Below are positions 1 to 10,531 of a DNA stretch of 64,000 bases, in pieces. The position numbers were made by a program, and so were the translations under genes. Source of the DNA: Alphaproteobacteria bacterium (GTDB lineage: Bacteria > Pseudomonadota > Alphaproteobacteria > Acetobacterales > Acetobacteraceae); assembly GCA_016869715.1 (NCBI GenBank), contig VGDM01000006.1, positions 62,001-126,000 of the forward strand, read 5' to 3'. The number at the start of each line of letters is the position of its first letter. The first letter of the stretch is position 1. Below the pieces are notes generated by a model. That model was not told the origin of the DNA, did not search any database, and saw only the letters and a list, made by a program, of their open reading frames with translations.

Positions 1-546
1 GGTCATGACATGGCGCGGGACCGCTTTGCTGCCCTGGCGCGGATGAATTTTTCCTCGCCCTATGTTGCGCTGCCGCATCGGCTGACCGTACGAGAAAACC
101 TAACCGTTTATGCGCAGCTTTATAACATGCCGAAGCCAATAGCGCGCATCGCCGAATTGGCCGAACGCCTTCAATTGACTGCGTTTCTGGACCGGCCCGC
201 GGGGCAGCTTTCGGCCGGGCAGAAAACCCGTGTCGCGATCGCGAAATCCCTGATCAATCGCCCGGAATTGCTGCTGCTGGATGAACCCACCGCCAGCCTG
301 GACCCCGATACGGGCGATTGGGTGCGCAGCCTTTTGGAAGATTACCGCGCAGAAGCCGGTGCGGCCATTCTACTTGCCAGTCACAACATGGCTGAGGTCG
401 AACGGCTTGCCGATCACGTGCTGATGCTGAAGGGCGGGCGGATTGTGGACCAAGGCAGCCCCGCCGATCTCATCGCGCGTTATGGCCGCGATGATCTGGA
501 ACAGGTGTTTCTGGATATCGCGCGCGGCCAGGGGCGCGCGGCATGA
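1..546 (+). CDS. ABC transporter ATP-binding protein (5' end outside window)
   Basis: This is the C-terminal part of an ABC ATPase that powers an ABC-2 type exporter. The reading frame is open from the first base, so the start and the Walker A loop lie upstream of the window. Visible motifs are a Q-loop region (MNFSSPY), the signature LSAGQKTRV, the Walker B stretch LLLLDEPTASLD and the H-loop ASHNM. The gene overlaps the next permease gene by four bases (ATGA), so the two are co-translated. The substrate cannot be read from the sequence; relatives export drugs, polysaccharides or lipids. Confidence 0.9.
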   Translation, partial: GHDMARDRFAALARMNFSSPYVALPHRLTVRENLTVYAQLYNMPKPIARIAELAERLQLTAFLDRPAGQLSAGQKTRVAIAKSLINRPELLLLDEPTASLDPDTGDWVRSLLEDYRAEAGAAILLASHNMAEVERLADHVLMLKGGRIVDQGSPADLIARYGRDDLEQVFLDIARGQGRAA

Positions 547-1343
547 ACGCGGCAGGGCGGCGCGTCTGGGGATTGATGTATCGACATTTGGCGCTCTATC
601 GGCGGTCCTGGCCGCGCCTTCTGGAACTCATGTATTGGCCCGTTCTGCAAATGCTGGTTTGGGGTTTCGTGACTGCCTGGCTTGCCGGCGTGCAGAACAA
701 TACCGCGAGTGTCACCACCGGCGTGCTGCTGGGCGGCGTGTTGTTGTGGGAGGTGACACTGCGGAGCCAAATGGGCTTTGCCATTTCCTTCCTTGAGGAA
801 ATCTGGTCGCGCAATCTGGGCCATATCTTCGTTGCCCCTTTACGCCCGCGTGAATTGGTGGCGGGGCTGGTCGCCATGAGCATGCTGCGTACGGCGATTG
901 GCGTCGGCCCGGCGATCCTTCTTGCCTTCCTGCTTTATGGTTTTGGCATTTGGACCCTGGGGCCGGGCTTGGTGCTTTACTTCGCTGCGCTCATGGCCAT
1001 GGGCTGGGCGGTGGCGCTGGGGGTGACGGCGCTCATTCTCCGCCATGGCGCGGGGGCCGAAGCGCTGGCCTGGGGGGTGTTGTTCGGCCTCGCACCTTTT
1101 TCGGCGGTGTTCTATCCGGTGTCAGTCCTGCCCGCCTGGTTGCAGCCGGTCTCGCTCGCCATTCCCGCAACCCATGTGTTTGAAGGCATGCGCGCTGCCT
1201 TGCTGGAAGGACGCTTCGCCTGGCACCAATTGGCCTATGCCTTCGCGCTTGATGTGATCTGGCTTGGGCTGGCTGCCTGGCTGTTCTTGGCGCAATTCCA
1301 GGCCGCACGGGTTCGAGGCGCCTTGATGAATATTGGCGAATAA
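543..1343 (+). CDS. ABC-2 type transporter permease
   Basis: This 266-residue membrane protein has about six hydrophobic segments and the layout of the ABC-2 permease family (YadH/NodJ-like). The amphipathic stretch NLGHIFVAPLRPRELVAG before the third membrane segment is typical of the family. Its start overlaps the stop of the upstream ATPase gene, so the pair forms one exporter. Substrate unknown. Translation ends just before the arginine genes and there is no clear terminator between them. Confidence 0.88.
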   Translation: MNAAGRRVWGLMYRHLALYRRSWPRLLELMYWPVLQMLVWGFVTAWLAGVQNNTASVTTGVLLGGVLLWEVTLRSQMGFAISFLEEIWSRNLGHIFVAPLRPRELVAGLVAMSMLRTAIGVGPAILLAFLLYGFGIWTLGPGLVLYFAALMAMGWAVALGVTALILRHGAGAEALAWGVLFGLAPFSAVFYPVSVLPAWLQPVSLAIPATHVFEGMRAALLEGRFAWHQLAYAFALDVIWLGLAAWLFLAQFQAARVRGALMNIGE

Positions 1344-1455
1344 ATCAGGCCGCCTCTTTCATCTTGCGCGCTTTTCCGGCAGATTTCCTGCCTCCGGTCC
1401 TTGGTGGGGCGATTGTCGCCTTTGCCCGGGCCGGTTGCTTGCGGAGACTGGAAAC

Positions 1456-2658
1456 GTGATTCCCGCCCTGATGCCGACCTATAACCGTGCCGACCTTGCT
1501 TTTGAGCGGGGCGAAGGCGCGCGACTTTGGGCGGAAGATGGCCGACGTTTCCTGGATTTCGGCGCGGGCATCGCGACTTCATCCTTGGGTCATGGCCATC
1601 AGCACCTAACGCGGGTGATCGCGGAACAGGCGGGCAAGATCATTCATGCCTCCAACCTGTATCGCATTCCGCAGGCGGAAACGCTGGCGCGGCGGCATGT
1701 GGAAAGCTCCTTTGCCGATAGCGTGTTCTTCTGCAATTCAGGTGCGGAAGCCAATGAAGGCATGATCAAGGCTGTCCGCAAATATCATGCGGAAGGCGGC
1801 CATCCGGAACGCTACCGGCTGATCTGCTTTGATGGCGCCTTTCATGGCCGCACCATGGCTGCTTTGGCCGCGACGGGTAATGAGAAATATTTGGCCGGTT
1901 TTGGCCCGCCCGTTGAAGGCTTTGATCATGTGCCCTTCGACAATATGAATGCGGTGCGTGACGCAATTGGCCCCAACACCGCCGGCGTGCTGATTGAACC
2001 CGTGCAAGGTGAAGGCGGCGTGCGCCCCGCGCCGCTCCGTTTCCTGCGTGAATTGCGCGCCATGTGTGATGAATACGGCCTGCTGCTGGCGCTGGATGAA
2101 GTGCAAACCGGCATGGGCCGTTCGGGCAAGATGTGGGCCCATCAATGGGCCGGGATTGAGCCTGATGTGATGTCCTCCGCCAAGGGCATTGGTGGTGGCT
2201 TCCCGCTCGGCAGCATCTTCGCCAAGGAACATGTGGCGAAGCATTTGAAGCCCGGCACGCATGGGTCCACCTATGGCGGCGGGCCACTTGCTTGCGCTGC
2301 CGGCAATGCGGTGATGGATGTTGTCTCCGCCCCCGGCTTCCTGGAGCGTGTGGATCAGGTGGCGCGGCATTTGTGGCGTGGCCTGCTCGCACTCGCCGCC
2401 AAGTATCCGACAGTGATCGAGGATGTGCGCGGTGCTGGCCTGCTGCTCGGCCTCAAGTTGCGGCCCGAAGTGAATAATGGCGAAATGCAGAATGCCGCCG
2501 TGGCCGAAGGCTTGCTGACGGTTGCGGCGGGCATGAATGTGCTCCGCCTGGCGCCGCCACTTATTATCACGGAAGCGGATGCGGATGAGGCGGTGGTGCT
2601 GCTCAATCGCGCCTGCCAGCGCCTGACGCCAGCCGGTGCCCAAGCCGCGGCGCAATGA
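1456..2658 (+). CDS. argD: Acetylornithine aminotransferase
   Basis: This PLP-dependent class III aminotransferase converts N-acetylglutamate semialdehyde to N-acetylornithine in arginine synthesis. The protein is about 400 residues, the usual length. The PLP lysine lies in [13 protein letters not shown], and the family N-terminus [15 protein letters not shown] and the [14 protein letters not shown] stretch are present. I chose the GTG at 1456 because GGAG lies about nine bases upstream and family proteins begin close to [10 protein letters not shown]; the frame is open further upstream but that extension has no family character. It overlaps argF by four bases, forming an argD-argF operon. 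Confidence 0.93.
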   Translation: MIPALMPTYNRADLAFERGEGARLWAEDGRRFLDFGAGIATSSLGHGHQHLTRVIAEQAGKIIHASNLYRIPQAETLARRHVESSFADSVFFCNSGAEANEGMIKAVRKYHAEGGHPERYRLICFDGAFHGRTMAALAATGNEKYLAGFGPPVEGFDHVPFDNMNAVRDAIGPNTAGVLIEPVQGEGGVRPAPLRFLRELRAMCDEYGLLLALDEVQTGMGRSGKMWAHQWAGIEPDVMSSAKGIGGGFPLGSIFAKEHVAKHLKPGTHGSTYGGGPLACAAGNAVMDVVSAPGFLERVDQVARHLWRGLLALAAKYPTVIEDVRGAGLLLGLKLRPEVNNGEMQNAAVAEGLLTVAAGMNVLRLAPPLIITEADADEAVVLLNRACQRLTPAGAQAAAQ

Positions 2659-3605
2659 GTGCCATGTTGAAATCAGTGAGGGGCGGCGATGCGCCGCCCC
2701 GCCACTTTCTGGAATTGATGGATCTTGAACCGGCAGTGCTGCGCCGCATGCTGGACCTTGCCGGGCGTGCCAAGCGGGGTGAGATCGTGGGCAAGCCGCT
2801 AGCCGGCAAATCCATCGCCCTGATCTTCGAAAAACCTTCGACCCGAACACGGGTTTCCTTTGAAGTCGGTATCCGCCAATTGGGCGGCAATGTTGTGGTG
2901 CTGTCATCGAAGGATATGCAGCTTGGGCGCGGTGAGACGCCGGCTGATACCGCAAAAGTACTGTCGCGCTATGTGGATGCGATCATGCTGCGCACTGATA
3001 ATGTGCGGAAAATCCGTGAATTGGCGGAACATGCAACGGTGCCGGTGATCAATGGGCTCACGGATGTATCGCATCCCTGCCAATTGATGGCCGATGTCAT
3101 GACCTTTGAAGAGCATCGCGGCCCGATTGCGGGGCAGATCGTGACCTGGACGGGTGATGGCAATAATGTCGCGCAATCCTTCATCCAGGCGGCAGCGCGC
3201 TTTGGCTTTACGCTAAGGTTGGCGACACCGCCGGAATTGGCGCCGCCCGCTGAGCTGATTGCCTGGGCGCGCGCGCAAGGCGCCAAGGTCGAACTGACCC
3301 ATGACCCAATCGCCGCGGTGCGCGATGCGCGCTGCGTAGTGACCGATACCTGGGTTTCCATGGCTGATGAGCGTGATGGCCGGGCGAAAAGCCGGCATAA
3401 TCTTCTGGCGCCCTATCAGTTGAATGCGGCTTTGATGAAACATGCCGCGCCGGATGCGATTATCATGCATTGCCTGCCCGCGCATCGTGGCGAGGAAATC
3501 ACCGATGAGGTAATGGATGGCCCGCAAAGCGTGGTGTTTGATGAGGCGGAAAACCGGCTGCATGCGCAAAAGGGCGTGCTGCTTTGGGCCTTGGGGTTGG
3601 CGTGA
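2655..3605 (+). CDS. argF: Ornithine carbamoyltransferase
   Basis: This enzyme makes citrulline from ornithine and carbamoyl phosphate in arginine synthesis. The 316-residue protein has the carbamoyl-phosphate motif STRTR at residues 62-66 and the ornithine-site motif [10 protein letters not shown] near the C-terminus, both intact. Its ATG overlaps the argD stop (ATGA), so the two are translationally coupled; an alternative in-frame ATG lies nine bases downstream. Length and motifs are ordinary for a catabolic or anabolic OTC, and pairing with argD favours the anabolic enzyme. Confidence 0.95.
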   Translation: MSAMLKSVRGGDAPPRHFLELMDLEPAVLRRMLDLAGRAKRGEIVGKPLAGKSIALIFEKPSTRTRVSFEVGIRQLGGNVVVLSSKDMQLGRGETPADTAKVLSRYVDAIMLRTDNVRKIRELAEHATVPVINGLTDVSHPCQLMADVMTFEEHRGPIAGQIVTWTGDGNNVAQSFIQAAARFGFTLRLATPPELAPPAELIAWARAQGAKVELTHDPIAAVRDARCVVTDTWVSMADERDGRAKSRHNLLAPYQLNAALMKHAAPDAIIMHCLPAHRGEEITDEVMDGPQSVVFDEAENRLHAQKGVLLWALGLA

Positions 3606-3777
3606 GTTTATCAGCCTGAGCTGTAACGAGGCGCGCTTGCTTTTTGGGCGAGGCCCCTGCCCTAATCCCTAATCCGGATAGCCTTTGATGTTTGCGCGGC
3701 TCAGGCCGGCTTGTATAAGCTAAACTCCAAGCATCAGCCCGCGCCATCCATGCCTCGCCCCGTGAAGGACCCTCGCC

Positions 3778-4641
3778 ATGCGCGATTTCGATGAAAACTC
3801 CATCACCGATGCGGTCCTGCAACGCTTGGTTGGCGCTGAAGACCCGCGCCTCAGGCAGGTGGCGGAAAGTCTGGTGCGCCATCTGCACGCCTTTGTGCGC
3901 GATGTGGAGCCATGCTTTGACGAATGGCAGCACGCGATCAATTTCCTGACCCGCATTGGCCATATGTGCGATGGCAGGCGGCAGGAATTCATCCTGCTAT
4001 CCGATACGCTCGGCGTTTCCATGCTGGTGGATGCGATTAATCACCGCCTGCCGGAAGGCGCCACACCCACCACGGTGCTCGGCCCGTTTTATGTGGAAGG
4101 CGCGCCCGAATTGCCGCTGGGGGCCGAGGTTGCGCGCGCCATGAAGGGCGAACCGCTGCATGTCTCAGGGCGCGTCACCACGGCGGGTGGCGGGCCCATC
4201 GCTGGTGCCATCGTGGATATCTGGCATTCGGATGAGGATGGCTATTACGATGTGCAGCGCCCCGATCAACCGGATGCCAATCTGCGCGCGCGGTTTCGCT
4301 CCGATGCTGAAGGGCGCTTTCATTTCTGGACGCTGACGCCAACTTCCTACCCCGTGCCGGATGATGGGCCGGTTGGCGATTTGCTCCGCGCCACCGGTCG
4401 GCACCCTATGCGCCCGGCCCATGTGCATTTCATGATCGCGGCACCGGGGCATGAAACCCTGGTGACGCACGTCTTTGTCGCGGGAGACCCCTATTTGGAT
4501 AGTGATGCGGTGTTTGGTGTGAAGCACGAATTGATCGCCGAATTTGTACAGCATCCGCCAGGCAAGGGCCCCGATGGGCGTGCCTTGGAAGGCACTTGGC
4601 GCAAGCTGAGCTATGATTTCGCCCTGAAGCGCAACCCATAA
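3778..4641 (+). CDS. Intradiol ring-cleavage dioxygenase (hydroxyquinol 1,2-dioxygenase-like)
   Basis: This non-heme Fe(III) dioxygenase should cleave a catechol or hydroxyquinol ring between the two hydroxyls. The 287-residue protein has an N-terminal dimerisation domain (about residues 10-100) and the catalytic beta-sandwich. Expected iron ligands are visible: Tyr in DGYYDVQ (about 156-157), Tyr191 in PTSYPVPDDGP, and His215 and His217 in RPAHVHF. The phrase DGYYDVQ resembles hydroxyquinol dioxygenases more than catechol dioxygenases. It converges on a TRAP/molybdenum-hydroxylase block, which suggests a shared aromatic catabolic role (inference). Confidence 0.87.
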   Translation: MRDFDENSITDAVLQRLVGAEDPRLRQVAESLVRHLHAFVRDVEPCFDEWQHAINFLTRIGHMCDGRRQEFILLSDTLGVSMLVDAINHRLPEGATPTTVLGPFYVEGAPELPLGAEVARAMKGEPLHVSGRVTTAGGGPIAGAIVDIWHSDEDGYYDVQRPDQPDANLRARFRSDAEGRFHFWTLTPTSYPVPDDGPVGDLLRATGRHPMRPAHVHFMIAAPGHETLVTHVFVAGDPYLDSDAVFGVKHELIAEFVQHPPGKGPDGRALEGTWRKLSYDFALKRNP

Positions 4642-4664
4642 ACTGCAGGATCTCGCCCTACCTG

Positions 4665-5984
4665 TCAGCGCACTAAAGCTGTTGAGAGCATGGGAAAGAA
4701 GGCAATAAGGATTAGCGCGAGGCCCATCACCGCCACAAAGGGCAGGGCGCCGGCGAAGATCGATTCAATGCTTACCTTCGGGTCTGCCAAGGTTGCCTTC
4801 ACAGTAAAGACCGAGATGCCAAAGGGCGGCGTCAGCAGGCCCATTTCCACCGCGATGATGGTAACAACGCCGAAATGGATCAGGTCAAACCCCATCGTGG
4901 TTGCAATCGGCGCACCGATCGGCACCATGATCAGCAGGATGGAGGTGCTGTCCAGAATCATCCCCATCAGCAGGATCACAATGACAAAGGCGAACAAAAA
5001 CCCATAAGGCCCAAGGCCCAAATGTTCGACGAAATTACCGATGGCATTGGGCACGCCGGCCATGGATAGCATGCGCGAATAAAGCCCGGCCGAGATCAGC
5101 AGAAACAGGATGGCTGCCGATACCAGGCCGGTTTCACGCAGAACACGCCAGAATTTCGTAAGCGTCAGGCGTCGGCGTACCAATGCAATGAATAAAGCGC
5201 CCGCCGCGCCTACGGCACCCGCTTCGGTTGGCGTGAAGAAACCCGTGTAAAGTCCGCCAAGGATTACCACCACAAGCGACATGATGGGCAGCGATTTACT
5301 GAGCATCTCGGCTGCCCCCATCGGCTTGTCATCGGCGATTTCGTTGGATGCGGCCGCACTCATGATCCGCTGCGGCGCAAACCGCGCATAGCACCAGATC
5401 ATGATGGTGAAAGCGATTGCGATAATCAGGCCGGGGATGGCGCCCGCGATGAACATGGCGCCGATGGAAACCTCGGCCAATACGCCATAAACAATCATCA
5501 AAAGCGATGGCGGTATCAGCATGCCAAGAATGCTGCTGCCCGCAACAGTGCCGGCGGCGAAGCGCATGGAATAGCCGTGGCGCACCATCTCGGGCACCGC
5601 GACCTTGGTGAAGACCGCCGCCGAGGCAATGGAAACCCCGGTCACCGCCGCGAAAACCGCATTGGCGCCAACAGTTGCGATGCCAAGCCCGCCCTTCACG
5701 CGTTTCAGTAGGTTCTGTGCGACATCAAAAGTATCCTTGCCAACATCGGAAATACTGACCAGGAGCCCCATGAGGACAAATAGCGGTATGGTCGCAAACA
5801 GATAATCCTGAATGCCGGAATAGGTCGCCAAGGCCGTGAAGCGAAAGGCCAAATCAGGATTTTCGCGGATCAGCCAAACGCCAATCGCGCCGGTTAAAAT
5901 CAACGTAACGCCAATCGGCAAACCGATGATGATCAGCGTCACCATCAGCCCGATCAGGGCAAAGCCCAGGCTTGTATCATCCAT
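4665..5984 (-). CDS. TRAP transporter large permease (DctM family)
   Basis: This 439-residue protein is the large membrane subunit of a TRAP transporter, which drives uptake of an organic acid with the Na+ or H+ gradient. It is hydrophobic throughout, with about a dozen segments, and carries family stretches such as FVLMGLLVSISDVG and GMILDSTSILLIMVP. I chose the ATG at 5984 (MDDTSLGFALIGLM); the open frame upstream adds an unlikely Cys-rich leader. The start overlaps the small permease stop by eight bases, so the two are translationally coupled. It closes the minus-strand run that begins at 11400. Confidence 0.92.
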   Translation of the reverse strand: MDDTSLGFALIGLMVTLIIIGLPIGVTLILTGAIGVWLIRENPDLAFRFTALATYSGIQDYLFATIPLFVLMGLLVSISDVGKDTFDVAQNLLKRVKGGLGIATVGANAVFAAVTGVSIASAAVFTKVAVPEMVRHGYSMRFAAGTVAGSSILGMLIPPSLLMIVYGVLAEVSIGAMFIAGAIPGLIIAIAFTIMIWCYARFAPQRIMSAAASNEIADDKPMGAAEMLSKSLPIMSLVVVILGGLYTGFFTPTEAGAVGAAGALFIALVRRRLTLTKFWRVLRETGLVSAAILFLLISAGLYSRMLSMAGVPNAIGNFVEHLGLGPYGFLFAFVIVILLMGMILDSTSILLIMVPIGAPIATTMGFDLIHFGVVTIIAVEMGLLTPPFGISVFTVKATLADPKVSIESIFAGALPFVAVMGLALILIAFFPMLSTALVR

Positions 5985-6531
5985 GAAGCGACAACATCCC
6001 GCGCAGTTCGGCGACAAACACCGCTAGATAGGCGATGCCGCCCGCCACACCACCCAGCACAATCAGGCCACGAAAGGGCCAGGTGGGCACGGTAAAAAGC
6101 CCCTGCACGCCGAAGAATTCCCGCAAATTGATGGAATTCCACATGCCGGGCCAGGCGGCTTGCGCGATGAAGAACATCACTGTGGCACCAATCAAGAAAA
6201 ACAGCGCCTCAAGACCTTGACCGAGGCGCGGCGCCAAATTCAGTACGCGCTGGATCAGGAAATCCGCACGCGTCATGCGGCGGTGGTAGATGGTTGCGCC
6301 AATCTGCAGGAATACAATGCCTACCACGGAATGCGCGGCAATTTCCGCAACTCCGGTGATCGGCGCATTCAGAAACGATCGGCCAATGACATCGGCACAG
6401 ATCAGCAGCATCAACCCGAAGGTCCAGATGGTGCCAATGGCCGCAAGACAATCAAGCAACATCTGGATCGGGCCAAGACGCTGTCCGAGGTTGGCGCTTT
6501 CCAGCGCCGCCATATCAATATCATCGACCAA
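5977..6531 (-). CDS. TRAP transporter small permease (DctQ family)
   Basis: This 184-residue protein has four hydrophobic segments and the DctQ hallmark ICADVIGRSF after the first one, followed by GVAEIAAHSVVGIVFLQIG. It pairs with the large permease encoded immediately downstream. The gene starts 18 bases after the binding-protein stop. The N-terminal extension before the first membrane segment (about 25 residues) is normal for the family. Substrate is not evident. Confidence 0.9.
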   Translation of the reverse strand: MVDDIDMAALESANLGQRLGPIQMLLDCLAAIGTIWTFGLMLLICADVIGRSFLNAPITGVAEIAAHSVVGIVFLQIGATIYHRRMTRADFLIQRVLNLAPRLGQGLEALFFLIGATVMFFIAQAAWPGMWNSINLREFFGVQGLFTVPTWPFRGLIVLGGVAGGIAYLAVFVAELRGMLSLHG

Positions 6532-6549
6532 GTGCGCGCACTTTCCAGA

Positions 6550-7620
6550 TCAGGAAGTGACTTCGCGGTCCCAATTACGCCCGGGTGTCTGCCCGGCTGC
6601 ACGAATGGCCGCGAAATAGGCATTCAACACATCCCGCGCTGCGGGGCCAGAGCTATCCACCCAGGTGCGCGCAATATTGGGCAAACCGCGGATCCAACGC
6701 TCCCGTTCGGCGGCGGGCAGGGTGCTGATGCCGGAACCCTGGCGGAGCATCTCTGCCTCGGCGGCGGCGATGCGGGCCGAGACATCGCGGATATGCGCCT
6801 GGGTCGTCGTTTTGCCCGCTTCCGTCATGGCGCGCCGCACGCCTTCTGGCCAACGATCAAAGCGCTGCTTATTGGCTGCAATGCCGCCGACATACATCGC
6901 TCCCACATCGCATTTCGTGATGTAGCGCGCCACTTCATGCACGCGGGTCGGCAGAATGCCAACAAAGAAAGACAGCGCGCCTTCCGAAACGCCGGTTTGG
7001 ATATCGGTGTAATAGGTGGTGAGCGCGCCATCCACCGGCGTGGCCCCCGTGCCGGTCAACCAATTGGCGCTGGTGCCAGGGGCAGAAATTTTACGGTTGC
7101 GCAAATCATCCAGGCTGCGCACCGGGAAATTCGACCAGATGTGATAAGTATCGGTGACATAGGAACTAAGCGGCACCATATTCAGGCTGTTCCAATTCTG
7201 CCGAATGGCCGGCACTTTTTCATTCATGGCTTCAAAGGCATTGGCCACCAAAGCGTGATCACCGGTCGCGAAAGGCGTGAAATAGGTTACGTTCTGCAGC
7301 GGCATTGTGCTGCCTTCCCAAAGCGTACCGACATAGCCTATGTCAGTAATGTTATCGCGCACGGCCTCCATTGTATCCTGGAAGCGATAGAGCGTGCCGC
7401 CATAGGCTTCGCGCCAATTGACGCGATGCGTGTTCCCGCCATCGCGCAGCAGCTTATCCACTTCCGGCTGGAAGACATTCTTCATCATTGACACCCAGAA
7501 ATTCGCCACAGGATGGCTGGATGCGATGGTGATGTTCAGCGCGGTCTGCGCGCGGCTATGGATGGAAAACAAGGGCAGCGCGGAAGCGCCCCAGAGCAGG
7601 CTACGGCGAAGGGTGGTCAT
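6550..7620 (-). CDS. TRAP transporter substrate-binding protein (DctP family)
   Basis: This 356-residue periplasmic receptor begins with a signal peptide (MTTLRRSLLWGASALPLF, likely cut after RAQ) and then the mature start LNITIASSHP. The region NFPVRSLDDLRNRKIS is the usual DctP hinge and substrate-anchoring segment. A clear ribosome site (AGGGAGA) precedes the ATG. It sits between the molybdenum hydroxylase large subunit and the two TRAP permeases on the same strand, so the imported acid is probably the hydroxylase substrate or a precursor (inference). Confidence 0.9.
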   Translation of the reverse strand: MTTLRRSLLWGASALPLFSIHSRAQTALNITIASSHPVANFWVSMMKNVFQPEVDKLLRDGGNTHRVNWREAYGGTLYRFQDTMEAVRDNITDIGYVGTLWEGSTMPLQNVTYFTPFATGDHALVANAFEAMNEKVPAIRQNWNSLNMVPLSSYVTDTYHIWSNFPVRSLDDLRNRKISAPGTSANWLTGTGATPVDGALTTYYTDIQTGVSEGALSFFVGILPTRVHEVARYITKCDVGAMYVGGIAANKQRFDRWPEGVRRAMTEAGKTTTQAHIRDVSARIAAAEAEMLRQGSGISTLPAAERERWIRGLPNIARTWVDSSGPAARDVLNAYFAAIRAAGQTPGRNWDREVTS

Positions 7621-7665
7621 GGCTAATCTCCCTATTGTGGCGTTTGTGAATACGGTTCAATTTAT

Positions 7666-10061
7666 TCAGGCAATGGTGCCAAGCGCGCGCAAGATGCGCT
7701 CTGGCGTAAAGGGCTGTTCATGCACGCAGACCTTGAATGGCCGCAGCGCATCATTGATGGCATTCATGATGGCCGCCGGCGCGCCGGCGGTGCCGGCTTC
7801 TCCAGCGCCCTTGGCGCCCAGCAAAGATTCTCGCGTTGGTGTTTCCACATGGCCGACATGGATTTCGGGCATTTCTGCCGACATGGGAACCAGATAATCG
7901 GCCAGCGTCGTGGTCAGCAGATTGCCTTCCGCATCATAGACGCAATGTTCGTACAGCGCGCCACCAATGCCCTGCACAATACCGCCGCGTACCTGTTCAT
8001 TCACCAAAAGCGGATTGACGACGCGGCCGCAATCTTCAATGCACCAATGTTCCAGAAGCTTCACCATGCCAGTGGCGGGGTCAACTTCAACCCAGCTCGC
8101 TTGAATGCCATTGGTGAAGGCGAAGGGGTATTCCTTGGTGATGAAATGGCGCGTTTGCACCAATTCGCGCTGCAATTCCTTGGGCAGCGCATCACCACGG
8201 AAATAGACAATGCGGCCCAATTCAAACAGCGTCATGCGCGGCTTGCCGCTGGCCTTGTCCGTGATTTCGCCCATGGCAAGGTCAAGCGCCTCGGGCGCGG
8301 CCTGCAACATGGCGCTGGCCACTTCCAGGATTTGCTGCTTGAGCGCGATGGCCGACTGCAGCGCCGCTTCACCACCAATGCCCGTACCGCGACAGGCCCA
8401 GGTTCCGCCGCCATAAGGCGTGGTCTGCGTATCGCCCGTGATGATCTTCACGCGATTGAACGGAACGCCAACACCATGCGCGACGATTTGCGCCAAAATC
8501 GCCTCGGTCCCCTGGCCCTGTTCCGTGACGCCGGAGGAAGCAACGATGGACCCATCGGGGTCCATGCGTACCGTGCAGCCATCCTGTGCAGAAATGCGCG
8601 CGCCACCAATTCCATACATGAAAGGTGACGGATTGGTTAGCTCAATGAAGGAGGCAAAGCCAATGCCGCGATAAATGCCACGCTCGCGAGCCTCAGTCTG
8701 ATCGGCGCGAATACGCTCAAGCGGCACCATATCCAGCAGCTTGTCCAGGGATGCGTGATGCGACAGCCCTTCAAAACGCATACCGGGCGGCGAGGTATAG
8801 GGATACGCATCATCGCGAATAAGATTGTGCCGGCGTATCTCAACCGGGTCCATGCCGAGCGCCTCGGCGGCCAGATCCATGAGTCCTTCCGTCACGGCCG
8901 TCGCGATGGGGTGGCCGACAGCGCGGTATTGGCACGTCGGTGTCTTGTTCTGCAGTACAACCGTTGTGGTGCAGCGGTAATTCTTGAAATCATAGGGGCC
9001 GCCGCAAAGATTGACGACCTGATTGCCCTCGATCGCGCTGGTGCGTGGATAGACGGAATAAGGACCGATCCCCGTTAAATCATCAATGTCAAAGGCCAGC
9101 ACGCGGCCTTCGGCATCCACGGCCAGGCGGCCCTTGATGCGATGATCGCGGGCATGAATATCGCTTACGAAAGATTCAAATCGGTCGGCAACGTATTTCA
9201 CCGGACGGCCCATGATGCGCGCCATGGCGGCGATTGCGACCTCATCCGGATAGACATGCACCTTGATGCCGAAGCTGCCGCCGACATCCTTGCAGATCAC
9301 GCGGACATCGCCTTCCTTCATGCGAAGCTGCTTGGCGAAGACGCCCTGCATCATATGCGGCGCCTGCGTCGAGTGATGCACCGTCAGTGTTTCATCCGCC
9401 GGGTTGTAATCGGCGATGATGGAACGGGGTTCCAGCGTCACACCCGTATGCCGGCCCGTGACGAAGCGCGCCTCGACAATTTTATGCGCGGCTGCGAAAG
9501 CCGCAGCGACATCCCCGGCTTCCGCCGTGCGGGTGAATACCAGATTATCGCCCAATTCCGGATGGATTACGACCGCACCGGGGGCGAGTGCGGTTTCCAT
9601 ATCGGTTTGGGCGGGCAGGGCTTCGAATTCCACCTGAAGTGCTGCCACGCCATCTTCGGCTGCGGCGCGGCTTTCCGCGACCACCGCCACAATCGGTTCC
9701 CCCTGCCAGGTGACGCGGTGGAGCGGTAGCGGATATTGCGGGGCGGATTTCATGCCCTTCAGATGGTCTAGCGTGGCAACCCAGGGGTCGCAGAATTTCG
9801 CGAGATCATGGCCGGTAAAAACGCGGATCACACCGGGCACTGCCTTGGCGGACGCCGTATCAATAGCGCTGATTTTCGCATGCGCATGGGGGCTGCGCAG
9901 AAACGCCGCCTGCAGCATGCGCGGTAGGGTCACATCATCGGTAAGGTCGCGCGCCCCTGCACCAGTTTCGGCACATTCGGGCGCGGCACGGATCGCCCAA
10001 TATAGGAATTGGGCAAATCCTCGCGCGACAGGCCGATGGAAGCAGGTGTGATTTCATTCAT
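7666..10061 (-). CDS. Molybdenum hydroxylase, molybdopterin-binding large subunit (frameshifted near 9950)
   Basis: This is the catalytic subunit of a xanthine-dehydrogenase-family enzyme. Mo-cofactor segments are present: DVGGSFGIKVHVYPDE, EQGQGTEAIL and the catalytic Glu region GAKGAGEAGTAGAP. The active-site loop reads QYRAVGHP, so it is not form I CO dehydrogenase. The true ATG at 10061 overlaps the stop of the 2Fe-2S gene (ATGA) and encodes the family N-terminus SYIGRSVPRPN. Reading that frame reaches a stop after VQGRATLPMM, while the next frame continues DLTDDVTLPRML to the end. One base is missing in the GC run at about 9949-9955. A GTG at 9933 could still give a 755-residue product lacking about 43 residues. 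Confidence 0.85.
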
Positions 10062-10531
10062 GGCGTGGTGCCCCTGGCGCGGAGCGCATCTTCAACCGCA
10101 TCCACAATCGCCTGATAACCGGTGCAGCGGCAATAATTACCCGAAAGATATTCGCGGATTTCACCCCGCGTCGGGCAGGCGCCTTCAGCGAGCAATTCAG
10201 CCGCCGTCATCACCATGCCTGGCGTGCAAAAGCCGCATTGCGCCGCATTGCGCGCCACGAAAGCCGCCTGCAAATCGGCAACCTCTCCACTTTCGGAAAG
10301 GCCTTCAATCGTCTCTACCTCTGCACCATCCAGTGACGCCGCAAGGATCAGGCAACCGCGCATGATCTTGCCATTGACGCGGAGCGTGCAAGCGCCGCAA
10401 ACGCCGTGTTCGCAGCCGGCATGCGAACCGGTCAGGCCAAGATCAAGGCGCAAAAAGTCAATCAAATGGCGGCGCGGTTCCACATGCCGTGTCACCTTCT
10501 CGCCATTTACAGTGAGTGTAATCGGCATCAT
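10058..10531 (-). CDS. Molybdenum hydroxylase, 2Fe-2S small subunit
   Basis: This 157-residue protein carries electrons between the molybdenum and flavin subunits. The plant-type 2Fe-2S cluster is bound by Cys40, Cys45, Cys48 and Cys60 (GCEHGVCGACTL). The second cluster site near the C-terminus is CGFCTPGM followed by NYCRCTGY. All eight cysteines expected for the family are present. It overlaps both neighbours by four bases, so flavin, iron-sulfur and molybdenum subunits are made from one message in the order M-S-L. Confidence 0.94.
   Translation of the reverse strand: MMPITLTVNGEKVTRHVEPRRHLIDFLRLDLGLTGSHAGCEHGVCGACTLRVNGKIMRGCLILAASLDGAEVETIEGLSESGEVADLQAAFVARNAAQCGFCTPGMVMTAAELLAEGACPTRGEIREYLSGNYCRCTGYQAIVDAVEDALRARGTTP

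Noticed and set aside
1738-2955. 405-residue minus-strand open frame
   Set aside because: It is opposite argD and argF, whose motifs are intact; no family feature is visible.
6160-7491. 443-residue plus-strand open frame
   Set aside because: It lies opposite the TRAP receptor and small permease genes, both of which have clear motifs; composition is typical of a high-GC shadow frame.
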